From DASPSR01 sp035516175 (GTDB taxonomy: Bacteria; Nitrospirota; UBA9217), in contig DATJAO010000024.1 of assembly GCA_035516175.1 (NCBI GenBank), positions 1 through 7,881 of the forward strand: a DNA stretch of 7,881 nt, given 5' to 3'. The notes below the pieces were generated by a model that saw only the letters and a list, made by a program, of their open reading frames with translations, was not told the DNA's origin and made no database searches. The position numbers were made by a program, and so were the translations under genes. The first letter of the stretch is position 1, and each line of letters begins with the position of its first letter. Shown piece by piece: positions 1 to 6,338 of this stretch.

Positions 1-1
1 C

Positions 2-385
2 ATTGTGCAGAACGTGGTCACCTACGACGTCGTGATCCAGGTGAACAACCGGGATCTCAAGCTCATGCCCGGCATGACCGCCAATGTCTCTATCATCATA
101 CAGACGCGACATGATGCCATAAGGATCACAAATGCGGCGCTCAGATTTCGTTTTTCAGAGAAGGCCGCAGGCTCCGTCGCGAGCGAAGGCGCTGAGAAAA
201 AGGGACCGGTGGTCTGGGTTCTCGACAACGAAAAACCAAAGCGCTTCAGCGTAACACCAGGAATTAGTGACGGGAACTATACCGAGGTCGTTTCAGGCGG
301 GTTGAAGGAAGGGCAGCAGCTGATCGTAGAGGTACTGCGCAACGGCAAAGGCCCGTCTACGCCTGCTGGCCCGAGGATGTTCTAA
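2..385 (+). CDS. MacA-like periplasmic adaptor of an ABC efflux pump (C-terminal part only)
   Basis: The reading frame is open from the left edge, so the N-terminal membrane anchor, lipoyl half-motifs and coiled-coil hairpin lie outside the window. What remains is the end of the beta-barrel domain and the membrane-proximal domain. The stretch NVVTYDVVIQV, then LKLMPGMTANVSI and ITNAALRF, is typical of HlyD/MacA-type adaptors: the 'L.PGMTA.V' strand followed by 'vPn.Al.f'. The last ~70 residues (VVWVLDN...VTPGISDGNYTEVVSGGLKEGQQLI) match the closing domain that ends such adaptors. Adaptors of this kind bridge an inner-membrane pump and an outer-membrane TolC-like channel. The stop codon is 2 nt before the ATPase gene, so the two are surely one operon. 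The GTG at position 5 is not a real start, because homology continues through it. Substrate cannot be inferred. Confidence 0.9.
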   Translation: MVQNVVTYDVVIQVNNRDLKLMPGMTANVSIIIQTRHDAIRITNAALRFRFSEKAAGSVASEGAEKKGPVVWVLDNEKPKRFSVTPGISDGNYTEVVSGGLKEGQQLIVEVLRNGKGPSTPAGPRMF

Positions 386-387
386 CG

Positions 388-1104
388 ATGTCTTTGATCG
401 AAGTGCGTGAGATATCGAAGACCTATCATCTCGGCGATATCGATCTCGATGTATTGAAATCGGTCACGACGACGATAGACCAGGGTGAGTTTGTGGCAGT
501 CATGGGCCCGTCGGGCTCCGGCAAATCCACATTCATGAATATGCTGGGCTGCCTCGATCAGCCCTCGAGCGGCACCTATCTCCTCGAAGGGGTCGACGTC
601 GGCAGCCTATCACGGGATGATCTCGCAGAGATTAGAAATAAGAAAATAGGTTTCGTGTTTCAGGGGTTCAATCTGCTCTCTAGGACATCGGCCATCGAGA
701 ACGTGGAACTCCCCTTGCTCTACGATGGGATACATGCGCGGGAACGTCACGAGCGGGCACGGATGGCGCTCAAAAACGTCGGACTCGAAGGCAGGGAAGA
801 CCACCGACCGAACCAGCTTTCCGGCGGCCAGCAGCAGCGGGTCGCCATCGCCAGGGCGCTTGTGAACGAAGTGCCCATCATCCTCGCGGACGAGCCGACG
901 GGCAACCTCGATACGAAAACAAGCCTTGAGATCATGGAATTATTTGTAAAGCTGAACCTCGACTCGCATATCACGGTCATCCTGGTTACCCATGAGCCGG
1001 ATATCGCAGCATACAGCAAGAGGATCATAAAATTCATCGACGGCCGCATCGTGAGCGATGAGTCCGGAGAAGACAAAAATATTGATCGATTCGTAATAAA
1101 TTGA
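388..1104 (+). CDS. MacB-type ABC transporter ATP-binding protein (LolD/MacB-like, stand-alone)
   Basis: This 238-residue protein is a complete ABC ATPase that should power the neighbouring permease from the cytoplasmic side. Visible motifs in order: Walker A GPSGSGKS at residues 40-47, Q-loop glutamine 92 in VFQGFNLL, signature LSGGQQQR at 144-151, Walker B IILADEP at 164-170 with catalytic Glu169, D-loop NLD at 173-175, and H-loop His202 in VTHE. The length and the GFNLL and ADEPTGNLD wording are typical of the MacB/LolD/YknY group. The ATG has a GAGGA Shine-Dalgarno at 373-377 with a 10-nt spacer, inside the end of the adaptor gene. In E. coli MacB, ATPase and permease are fused; here they are separate. 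LolD is a possible reading, but the upstream adaptor and single MacB-like permease favour export. Confidence 0.96.
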   Translation: MSLIEVREISKTYHLGDIDLDVLKSVTTTIDQGEFVAVMGPSGSGKSTFMNMLGCLDQPSSGTYLLEGVDVGSLSRDDLAEIRNKKIGFVFQGFNLLSRTSAIENVELPLLYDGIHARERHERARMALKNVGLEGREDHRPNQLSGGQQQRVAIARALVNEVPIILADEPTGNLDTKTSLEIMELFVKLNLDSHITVILVTHEPDIAAYSKRIIKFIDGRIVSDESGEDKNIDRFVIN

Positions 1105-2345
1105 AACTAACCGGCATGATCAACATTCCTTCTACTATAAAGATATCGTTCCGGGCTCTGTGGGTGAACAAAATGCGCTCCACCCTCACCATGCTTGGAA
1201 TCATTATCGGCGTGGGTGCCGTGATCGCCATGGTTGCCGTGGGCACCGGCGCAAGCCGACAGATCGCCGAGCAGATAGCGAGCATGGGAAGCAACCTTCT
1301 CATTGTCATGCCCGGGTCCACGACTTCAGGCGGGGTACGGATGGGGGCAGGCTCGCAGCCTACACTTTCCTTGGGAGACTCCGACGCCATACTGAAGGAA
1401 TGCTCCGCGGTAGAAGAGGTCGCTCCCACCCTGGGAGGCGGAACACAGGTCGTGTTTGGACACTTAAACTGGTCAACCACCGTGACCGGGACAACGCCAG
1501 GTATGTTGACAGTCCGGGACTGGCCTTTGGCGTCCGGCCGCCCTTTTACCCAGCAGGACGTGAAGAGCGCAACGAAGGTGTGCCTGGTCGGCCAGACCGT
1601 GATAGACAATCTTTTCGGAAGCCAAAACCCCATGGGCCAGACGATCAGGATCAAGAATGTTCCTTTTACCGTGATGGGCGTTCTGTCCGTCAAGGGCCAA
1701 TCGACTCAGGGGCAGGACCAGGATGACGTTATTTATGTGCCCGTGACGACATCTCAGAAAAAGCTTTTCGGTACCCAGTTCCCCGGCATGGTGAGGACAA
1801 TCATGGTCAAGGCGAGGAGCGCTGAAGACCTGTCCACTGCAGAGCAACAGATAACCGAGCTGCTCAGGCAGCGACACCACATTAGCCAGAAGCAAGACCT
1901 TGATTTCACTGTACGGAACCTTACCCAGATCATGCAGGCGCGAGAACAGTCCACGCAGGTTATGACCTTGTTGTTGGGGGCCATCGCGTCGGTCTCGCTC
2001 CTCGTCGGCGGGATCGGGATCATGAACATCATGCTCGTGTCCGTAACCGAGCGAACTCGCGAGATCGGGATCCGCATGGCCATCGGAGCGAAGACCTGGG
2101 ACATCCGGCTTCAGTTCATCATCGAGGCGCTTACGCTGTCTCTGATCGGGGGCGTTATCGGGATTATTGCTGGCGTGTCCACAGCCATGATCCTCTCATC
2201 CATCTCGGGATGGCCCACGGTCGTGTCGCCCCTTTCCATCCTGCTGGCGTTTGGTTTTTCGGGATTCATAGGGATCTTCTTCGGCTTCTATCCTGCCTAC
2301 ATGGCGTCGCTCCTGAATCCCATCGATGCTCTGCGGTATGAGTGA
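1101..2345 (+). CDS. MacB/FtsX-type ABC transporter permease
   Basis: Inner-membrane subunit of the tripartite ABC exporter. Counting from TTG 1101 the protein has 414 residues. TM1 is at about 29-51 (preceded by the typical ALWVNKMRSTLTMLG), and a large periplasmic core domain spans about 55-285. Three C-terminal helices follow at about 288-312, 340-366 and 378-400. The loop ERTREIGIRMAIGA at 317-330 is the cytoplasmic coupling motif typical of the MacB/FtsX family, and the C-terminal NPIDALRYE is a common family ending. Four helices with one big periplasmic domain fit MacB mechanotransmission rather than a channel-type permease. The start is uncertain. TTG 1101 overlaps the ATPase stop (TTGA), while ATG 1116 (MINIPSTIKISFRAL) matches the usual N-terminus better. 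Neither has a clear Shine-Dalgarno, so translation is probably coupled to the ATPase gene. Confidence 0.95.
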   Translation: MKLTGMINIPSTIKISFRALWVNKMRSTLTMLGIIIGVGAVIAMVAVGTGASRQIAEQIASMGSNLLIVMPGSTTSGGVRMGAGSQPTLSLGDSDAILKECSAVEEVAPTLGGGTQVVFGHLNWSTTVTGTTPGMLTVRDWPLASGRPFTQQDVKSATKVCLVGQTVIDNLFGSQNPMGQTIRIKNVPFTVMGVLSVKGQSTQGQDQDDVIYVPVTTSQKKLFGTQFPGMVRTIMVKARSAEDLSTAEQQITELLRQRHHISQKQDLDFTVRNLTQIMQAREQSTQVMTLLLGAIASVSLLVGGIGIMNIMLVSVTERTREIGIRMAIGAKTWDIRLQFIIEALTLSLIGGVIGIIAGVSTAMILSSISGWPTVVSPLSILLAFGFSGFIGIFFGFYPAYMASLLNPIDALRYE

Positions 2346-2457
2346 CTCATCATAAAGGAGTACATGCTGGGCATTAGTTTCAAATTATTTCGGGATAATC
2401 ACAGAGGAACAACTAGCTCACCCGGGCACGGTAGGAGAAAAGAAGGAGGAAAATATT
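2346..2457. other. 112-nt gap between the ABC operon and the small exported protein gene
   Basis: No gene is supported here. There is a short inverted repeat ATTAT (2384-2388), 6-nt loop, ATAAT (2395-2399). It is too weak and lacks a T-run, so I do not call it a terminator. An AAAGGAG at 2354-2360 precedes an ATG at 2364 by only 3 nt, and that frame runs into the next gene out of phase. No convincing -35/-10 pair was found, so the next gene may be co-transcribed with the exporter or use a promoter I cannot recognise. Confidence 0.5.
2443..2450 (+). promoter_or_regulatory. Strong Shine-Dalgarno AAGGAGGA
   Basis: A near-perfect Shine-Dalgarno, 7 nt upstream of the ATG at 2458. It fixes the start of the small exported protein and suggests efficient translation. 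It is the strongest ribosome-binding site noticed in the window. Confidence 0.85.
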
Positions 2458-2913
2458 ATGAAAAGATTTGTGAACGCCGGTTTAGTTACATTATTTTGCG
2501 CAGCTCTCCTCGCAATGCCGGTTTCTGCTCAGCAAGGTTTTGGTCATATGGGAGGGAGAGGCGGAATGAAGAGCGAGGGGCAACAGAAGTATGACCCCTC
2601 TCAGGTGGAGATAGTGAGCGGTGAAGTAGCTGCCGTTAAAGACATCGAGACGAGAAACGGAAAGACGTCAGGCGTCGGTTTGGAACTGAATACAGGCGGC
2701 CAGAACCTCCTCGTGTATCTCGGTCCTCATATTTATGTTGACTTGCAGAATGTCAGGATCGTTCCAGGCGACAAGGTGGAGGTTAAGGGCGTCCAGACCG
2801 TGCTCGACGGACAAATTATTTATCTTGCCGGCGAGGTGAGAAAGGGTGACGAAGTGCTGAAGCTTCGCGATGACAAGGGTGCGCCCCTCTGGACCGGCAC
2901 TAAGCAGCGTTGA
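2458..2913 (+). CDS. Small exported OB-fold-like protein of unknown function
   Basis: The protein has 151 residues. The first 24 are a clear Sec signal peptide (MKRF, a hydrophobic core, cleavage after VSA before QQ), so the mature protein is periplasmic or secreted. A Gly/Met-rich linker at about 26-40 is followed by a compact beta-rich domain at about 48-151: GEVAAVKD, a hydrophilic turn, VGLELNTG, LLVYLGP, VRIVPGDKVEVKGV, IIYLAGEV. The 'GDKVEVKG' turn and strand alternation suggest a small beta barrel of OB-fold type. The ending KGDEVLKLRDDKGAPLWTG (129-147) resembles the shared tail of small exported proteins seen in Geobacter-like and metal-respiring or magnetotactic bacteria. That resemblance is from memory and unverified. 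It has no cysteine after the signal peptide, no haem motif and no catalytic motif. Binding or scaffolding in the periplasm is possible but unproven. Confidence 0.85.
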   Translation: MKRFVNAGLVTLFCAALLAMPVSAQQGFGHMGGRGGMKSEGQQKYDPSQVEIVSGEVAAVKDIETRNGKTSGVGLELNTGGQNLLVYLGPHIYVDLQNVRIVPGDKVEVKGVQTVLDGQIIYLAGEVRKGDEVLKLRDDKGAPLWTGTKQR

Positions 2914-2952
2914 GGCAGGCAGTGTAAAGATAGCAATGAACGAACAAAAAAG

Positions 2953-3366
2953 ATGCATTTTAAATGCCGTATGACTATTTGTGGACGTTTCCAAAATGCG
3001 GTGAAGTCGTTCTCCATAGAAGTTCTTGCGATGTGGTTCGCATTCTGGGATAGGTGCGTCCGTTGGTATGTGAAGATCATTCTTCTGCTTGCCATCGCCT
3101 ACGTGATATCGCCATATGACTTAATCAATGATACGGTGCCGTTCTGGGGGCAACTAGACGACATCATTGTTCTCAGGATCAGCTACCTGATCAGCAGAAA
3201 GATTATCGACCCCGTCATCCTCGAACATTGCAGGGAACGGGCAACCAAGTATCTTGATGCCGGCATGGCCAACAAGCTTCGCTTCGTCGCGGTTTTAATC
3301 CTGGTCTGGGGTTTTGCGCTCTTTCTGTTCGCCAAGTATCTGATGCACAAAATAGGTATACTATAG
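2953..3366 (+). CDS. DUF1232 (YkvA-like) membrane protein
   Basis: From ATG 2953 the product has 137 residues. The DUF1232 signature is at about 44-94: a hydrophobic helix LLLAIAYVISP leads into YDLINDTVPFWGQLDDIIV (55-73), and the family's closing arginine motif is recognisable as IIDPVILEHCRERA. In the usual form the core reads SPIDLIPD; here it is SPYDLIND, with Asn replacing the Pro. A second hydrophobic segment at about 108-132 should be a C-terminal membrane helix. The preceding stretch VKSFSIEVLAMWFAFWDRCVRWYVK also fits the family's N-terminal pattern. This argues against the internal ATG at 3031 and for a start at 2953 or 2971; neither has a good Shine-Dalgarno. The family's molecular function is not established. 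It starts 39 nt after the exported OB-fold-like gene and is probably co-transcribed with it. Confidence 0.85.
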   Translation: MHFKCRMTICGRFQNAVKSFSIEVLAMWFAFWDRCVRWYVKIILLLAIAYVISPYDLINDTVPFWGQLDDIIVLRISYLISRKIIDPVILEHCRERATKYLDAGMANKLRFVAVLILVWGFALFLFAKYLMHKIGIL

Positions 3367-3569
3367 TATTTTCCCTACGGCTTACCTTATTGGCTGATCT
3401 GTCGTTCCTTGTATTCATGCATTTTGAATCCTGACGGGAAACAGAAAGAGCTTCTAAACCAGAAATCAAGCAGGAGCTTTTCAAATTCATTATGTGCCGA
3501 GAGACTTCATGGGGATTCCTTGAAAAAAATCGATGACTCGGCCAAATAGCAAATTACACCCTTGGCTAG

Positions 3570-3583
3570 GTTGCTTAAGCAAC
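3570..3583. repeat. Perfect 14-bp palindrome, possible operator
   Basis: GTTGCTTAAGCAAC reads identically on both strands with no spacer. It lies 116 nt upstream of the ATG of the Tyr/Trp/Pro-rich exported protein, in the only long non-coding gap. A dimeric repressor or activator site is plausible. With no loop it is a poor RNA hairpin. A palindrome this long is expected by chance about once in two windows of this size, so the position is what makes it worth noting. Confidence 0.4.
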
Positions 3584-3684
3584 GGATTCAGCGGAGTTAT
3601 CAATATCGTACTGTAGAAAATAGGCCAGATTTAGGTTAATATATTCAAAAAAAGAGATATGTTCGGTCTTTGGAGAAAAATGAA

Positions 3685-3689
3685 AGGAG
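3685..3689 (+). promoter_or_regulatory. Shine-Dalgarno AGGAG that sets the start at 3700
   Basis: AGGAG ends 10 nt before ATG 3700, and the protein from that ATG begins directly with a signal peptide (MKRLLII). The in-frame upstream TTG at 3670 would add ten charged residues (EKNERSKKT) before the signal peptide and has no comparable site, so 3700 is preferred. Confidence 0.75.
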
Positions 3690-3699
3690 CAAAAAAACC

Positions 3700-4605
3700 A
3701 TGAAAAGATTACTCATTATAGAGCTTGTGGCATTGTGTATCTTGGTTCTAATGCCTGTTGGCCTCCATGCTCAATCCGGACAAGCAGCAGGAGAACAACC
3801 ACCAATTGGTCAACCATTGGTCCGGGAAGGCGATTTAGCGGTCAAGCTTGTTGGTGCGCTTAGGCTGGGAACAGCTACCAGCGAGGCTGAAGCAGAAAGC
3901 TTGCTTGGGAACGCCGGCATCACACCTCGGAACGGGTGGATTGCCGATTACCCGGTTACGCCTGACATTGTCGGAGAGTTGACGCAGTCAATAAGCGTTG
4001 CAGCGGAATCAAAAAGCTTGAAAATGGATAAAGGCGAAGCTTTGCAGGCATTTCATGATGTTACAACCGCGGATAACTTGGCTGTAAGGGGTGGCACTCC
4101 TGGACAGACGGCCCAGACGGGTCCAGGTAATATCCCTGCTCCTGATAATGCCGTGATAAACAACTATTACATCAACCAGGGCCCGCCGGCTGTGACCTAT
4201 TACCCCCCTCCTCCGGATTACGTTTACTTATATGCATGGGTCCCTTATCCCTTCTGGGGATGGAACTTTTGGTTTCCCGGATACTACATCCTGACCGATT
4301 TCCACAGGGTTGTCTATGTCCATGGTAGGGTAGAGGTCATCTCCAATCATTTCGTTGATCACCACACAAACAGGATTGTTCGAATTGATCCCGTGAGGAG
4401 ATTCAATGGACGGACCTATGCAGGCATAGGAGCACCACATGATCCTAAACGTTACATTTCTCCCGGAGTTCGAGGAGGGAATGAAAGAATATTTAGAGGC
4501 TCCCGTGAGCGGGCAATGACAAATGCAAGGAAAATTTCTCCGCCGCCCTCGCATGGAGGCAGGGAAGGCCATCAGCCCTCTGGGGAGAGACGAGAACATC
4601 CATAG
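3700..4605 (+). CDS. Exported Tyr/Trp/Pro-rich protein of unknown function
   Basis: The protein has 301 residues from ATG 3700. Residues 1-24 are a Sec signal peptide (cleavage after GLHA before QSG). An N-terminal region at about 39-124 looks like a folded helical domain: GDLAVKLVGALRLG, SEAEAESLLGNAGITP, GWIADYPVTPDIVGELTQSI. It suggests protein contacts of the kind seen in envelope-structure proteins. A Gly/Pro/Thr/Gln linker follows. At 154-206 comes an aromatic block beginning NNYYINQGPP and YYPPPPDYVYLY, then AWVPYPFWGWNFWFPGYY and ILTDFHRVV. The region after it contains a run of His/Asp (NHFVDHHTN) and RIDPVRRF. The C-terminal ~60 residues are basic, Gly/Arg/Pro-rich and probably disordered. 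No membrane helix besides the signal and no catalytic motif was seen. I recognise the aromatic block as recurring in hypothetical proteins of delta-proteobacterial type but know no function. It may be surface-exposed or bind polysaccharide or peptidoglycan (inference). Confidence 0.85.
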   Translation: MKRLLIIELVALCILVLMPVGLHAQSGQAAGEQPPIGQPLVREGDLAVKLVGALRLGTATSEAEAESLLGNAGITPRNGWIADYPVTPDIVGELTQSISVAAESKSLKMDKGEALQAFHDVTTADNLAVRGGTPGQTAQTGPGNIPAPDNAVINNYYINQGPPAVTYYPPPPDYVYLYAWVPYPFWGWNFWFPGYYILTDFHRVVYVHGRVEVISNHFVDHHTNRIVRIDPVRRFNGRTYAGIGAPHDPKRYISPGVRGGNERIFRGSRERAMTNARKISPPPSHGGREGHQPSGERREHP

Positions 4606-4668
4606 AGTCACCCTTTAGTGGAGGGCGACCTGAGCAGTTACAAAAAAAAGACAAGGGATTGGACGACC

Positions 4669-5139
4669 ATGAAAAAAAGATTCTATGCCCTGCTTATAGG
4701 ACTTGGCATTTACGTTACCGCTTTCGCGTCCGTCCAGTCGGCGCAGGCCGCACTGGGTGAATCTGCTGATTCGATCACGTCTGATCGTTTGTCTCTCTCC
4801 GCCGTGCAGGGCGTCACAACGACCCTCAATGGTTATACGATACATACAATCGAGTCTGATGCTACGAAAGTCCGGGAATACATATCGCCAAATGGCGTTG
4901 TATTCGGCATTGCCTGGAACGGACTGATTCATCCTGATCTTACGCCGCTTCTGGGCTCATATGCCGGCGAATACCAGGAAGCCCTGCGGCAGACCCCGCG
5001 CAAACCAGGCCGTAGGCGTCTTCAGGTGAAGACGGATCACATCGTTGTAGAGAAATGGGGGCATATGCGGAACTTGCAGGGTCGCGCGTACGCACCTGCC
5101 TTGATTCCTCCAGGAGTAAGCATCGATGAAATCAAGTAA
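4669..5139 (+). CDS. Exported DUF2844 protein
   Basis: From ATG 4669 the product has 156 residues. It starts with a Sec signal peptide (MKKRFYALL, hydrophobic core, cleavage after QSAQA at 27). The mature start ALGES and the later YTIHTIES, VREYISPNGVVFGIAWNG and HPDLTPLLGSY are the hallmark sequence of DUF2844, a small periplasmic family of unknown function. The C-terminal third is more basic (QTPRKPGRRRLQVKTDH). An in-frame GTG at 4618 would put 17 hydrophilic residues before the signal peptide, so ATG 4669 is chosen; a weak AAGGG (4653-4657) lies upstream. The gene starts 63 nt after the Tyr/Trp/Pro-rich gene, with no terminator between. Its last 14 nt overlap the DUF3443 gene. DUF2844 and DUF3443 genes are, to my knowledge, recurrent neighbours, so a shared role is likely. 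Confidence 0.88.
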   Translation: MKKRFYALLIGLGIYVTAFASVQSAQAALGESADSITSDRLSLSAVQGVTTTLNGYTIHTIESDATKVREYISPNGVVFGIAWNGLIHPDLTPLLGSYAGEYQEALRQTPRKPGRRRLQVKTDHIVVEKWGHMRNLQGRAYAPALIPPGVSIDEIK

Positions 5140-6307
5140 TAAACTCATTCTGTTGGCGATATTTACACTGATGACAGGCTGTGGTAGCGGCAGCTCGGGA
5201 GATAGCGGAGGAAGTGTCGCCCTTGCGAACAACATGTTATCCATCACCGTGAACGGCTCACTCTGTTCGGGCAACTCCTACCTTAACAAGCCTTGCGTCA
5301 GCGTTACGGTCTGCACCCCGGGCACCTCAGCCTGTCAGACGATCAGTGACATCCTCTTGGATACGGGTAGCTCGGGGCTGCGAATATTCAAGCAAGCCCT
5401 GAATGTTCCTCTTACACAGGTAGTCGTTGGGACAGGCTTGATTGCTGAATGCACCCAATACGGGGATGGCTCATCGGAGTGGGGACCTATTCAGACGGCG
5501 AGCGTTATCTTGGGTAACGAACCTGCCGTCCAAGTCCCGATCCAAGTCGTTGACGCCACTTTTGCTACAGCTCCCGTAACGTGTCAAAACGCCGACCAAA
5601 ATCCGGCTGCTGCCGGTTACAACGGAATCTTGGGGATCGGTGTATTCAACCAGGATTGCGGTTTGGCGTGCGCAAACAGTGCCGCCAACGGTATGTATTA
5701 TTCGTGCAGCGGATCAAGCTGCGTCGGGGCAGCGGTCGCTCTTTCCAGCCAGGCCCAGAACCCGGTGTCGCTTCTTCCCTGGGATAATAACGGTGCAATC
5801 GTGCAGCTTCCGAGCGTTCCTCCTGGCGGGTCCCCCTCTATCAACGGCACCCTCGTGCTTGGGATCGGCACACAGTCTGACAATGTGCCTTCCGGAGTTA
5901 CGGGCTATGCTACCAACCAGTTTGGGGAAATCGCTACAATTCTCAACGGCATCTCCTACAGCAGTATCATCGACAGCGGATCGAATGGGCTGTTTTTCAC
6001 ACCTCCGTCCACTAGCCTGCTTCCAAATTGTCCCTCTCCCGATTCGGACTGGTTCTGCCCCTCATCTACGACGACCCTTTCTGCAAGTAATATGGGGGCG
6101 TCCGGCTCACAGCGAGGCGTGCTTTCATTCCAAATAGGCAACTTCAACGACCTCATCAGTTCGTCCAACAATGTGTTTGCCGATGTCGGCGGGTCTTCAA
6201 CGGGTCAATTGGACTGGGGGCTTCCGTTCTACTTAGGACGTAACGTCTATGTGGGGATTGAAGGGAAGGGATCCAGCCTGGGCAGCGGCCCCTATTGGGG
6301 GTATTGA
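5126..6307 (+). CDS. DUF3443 lipoprotein with pepsin-like aspartic protease landmarks
   Basis: The protein has 393 residues. Residues 1-19 are a lipoprotein signal ending MTGC, with Cys19 as the lipidation site, followed by a Gly/Ser linker (20-30). The rest matches DUF3443. Inside it the following are visible: LLDTGSSGLRIF (Asp79), QYGDGSSEWG (Tyr112), YNGILGIGVF (165-174), SIIDSGSNGLFF (Asp283) and DWGLPFYLGRNVYVGIEG (363-380). These correspond in order and spacing to the first catalytic Asp loop, flap tyrosine, hydrophobic-hydrophobic-Gly loop, second catalytic Asp loop and last-strand motif of pepsin-type (A1-like) aspartic proteases. Besides Cys19 there are 12 cysteines, an even number compatible with disulfides in the periplasm or outside. 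It is translationally coupled to the DUF2844 gene by a 14-nt overlap. The DUF3443 assignment is confident; protease activity is inference, and a non-catalytic or polysaccharide-binding role cannot be excluded. Confidence 0.9.
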   Translation: MKSSNKLILLAIFTLMTGCGSGSSGDSGGSVALANNMLSITVNGSLCSGNSYLNKPCVSVTVCTPGTSACQTISDILLDTGSSGLRIFKQALNVPLTQVVVGTGLIAECTQYGDGSSEWGPIQTASVILGNEPAVQVPIQVVDATFATAPVTCQNADQNPAAAGYNGILGIGVFNQDCGLACANSAANGMYYSCSGSSCVGAAVALSSQAQNPVSLLPWDNNGAIVQLPSVPPGGSPSINGTLVLGIGTQSDNVPSGVTGYATNQFGEIATILNGISYSSIIDSGSNGLFFTPPSTSLLPNCPSPDSDWFCPSSTTTLSASNMGASGSQRGVLSFQIGNFNDLISSSNNVFADVGGSSTGQLDWGLPFYLGRNVYVGIEGKGSSLGSGPYWGY

Positions 6308-6338
6308 GTGAGAGTGGCTTCATCCCAAACTAACAAAA

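Larger units (their letters stand above)
3367..3699. other. 333-nt non-coding region with a palindrome
   Basis: This is the longest gene-free stretch in the window and visibly more AT-rich than the flanking genes. No open frame with a credible start and Shine-Dalgarno was found on either strand. It holds a perfect 14-bp palindrome (3570-3583, listed separately) and an AT-rich run at about 3630-3660 (TAATAT, TATATT) that could hold a -10 element. No matching -35 at a proper distance was seen, so no promoter is called. No hairpin followed by a T-run was found, so a terminator for the DUF1232 gene is not supported either. Confidence 0.55.

Noticed and set aside
1034..1693. 219-codon minus-strand open frame across the ATPase-permease junction
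   Set aside because: It lies antisense to two clear ABC genes, has no Shine-Dalgarno and no family resemblance.
1160..1726. 188-codon open frame inside the permease gene
   Set aside because: It is an out-of-phase frame of the MacB-like permease, with an Arg/His/Gly-rich translation typical of shadow frames in GC-rich DNA.
388..2345. LolCDE lipoprotein-release system
   Set aside because: There is an adaptor gene immediately upstream and only one permease with MacB-like sequence, which fits a MacAB-type exporter; LolCDE normally has LolC and/or LolE and no adaptor.
2364..2594. Short open frame starting ATG after AAAGGAG
   Set aside because: The AAAGGAG is only 3 nt from the ATG, the frame runs out of phase into the well-supported exported protein gene, and the product (Arg/Lys/Ser-rich, no motif) looks like a shadow translation.
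3358..3369. 12-bp palindrome ATACTATAGTAT over the stop of the DUF1232 gene
   Set aside because: A 12-bp palindrome is expected about twice by chance in a window this size, it is AT-rich and mostly inside coding sequence, and no T-run follows for a terminator.
3562..3575. Sigma-54-type promoter (TTGGC...TTGCT)
   Set aside because: The required GG-N10-GC spacing is not met; the two elements are too close together.
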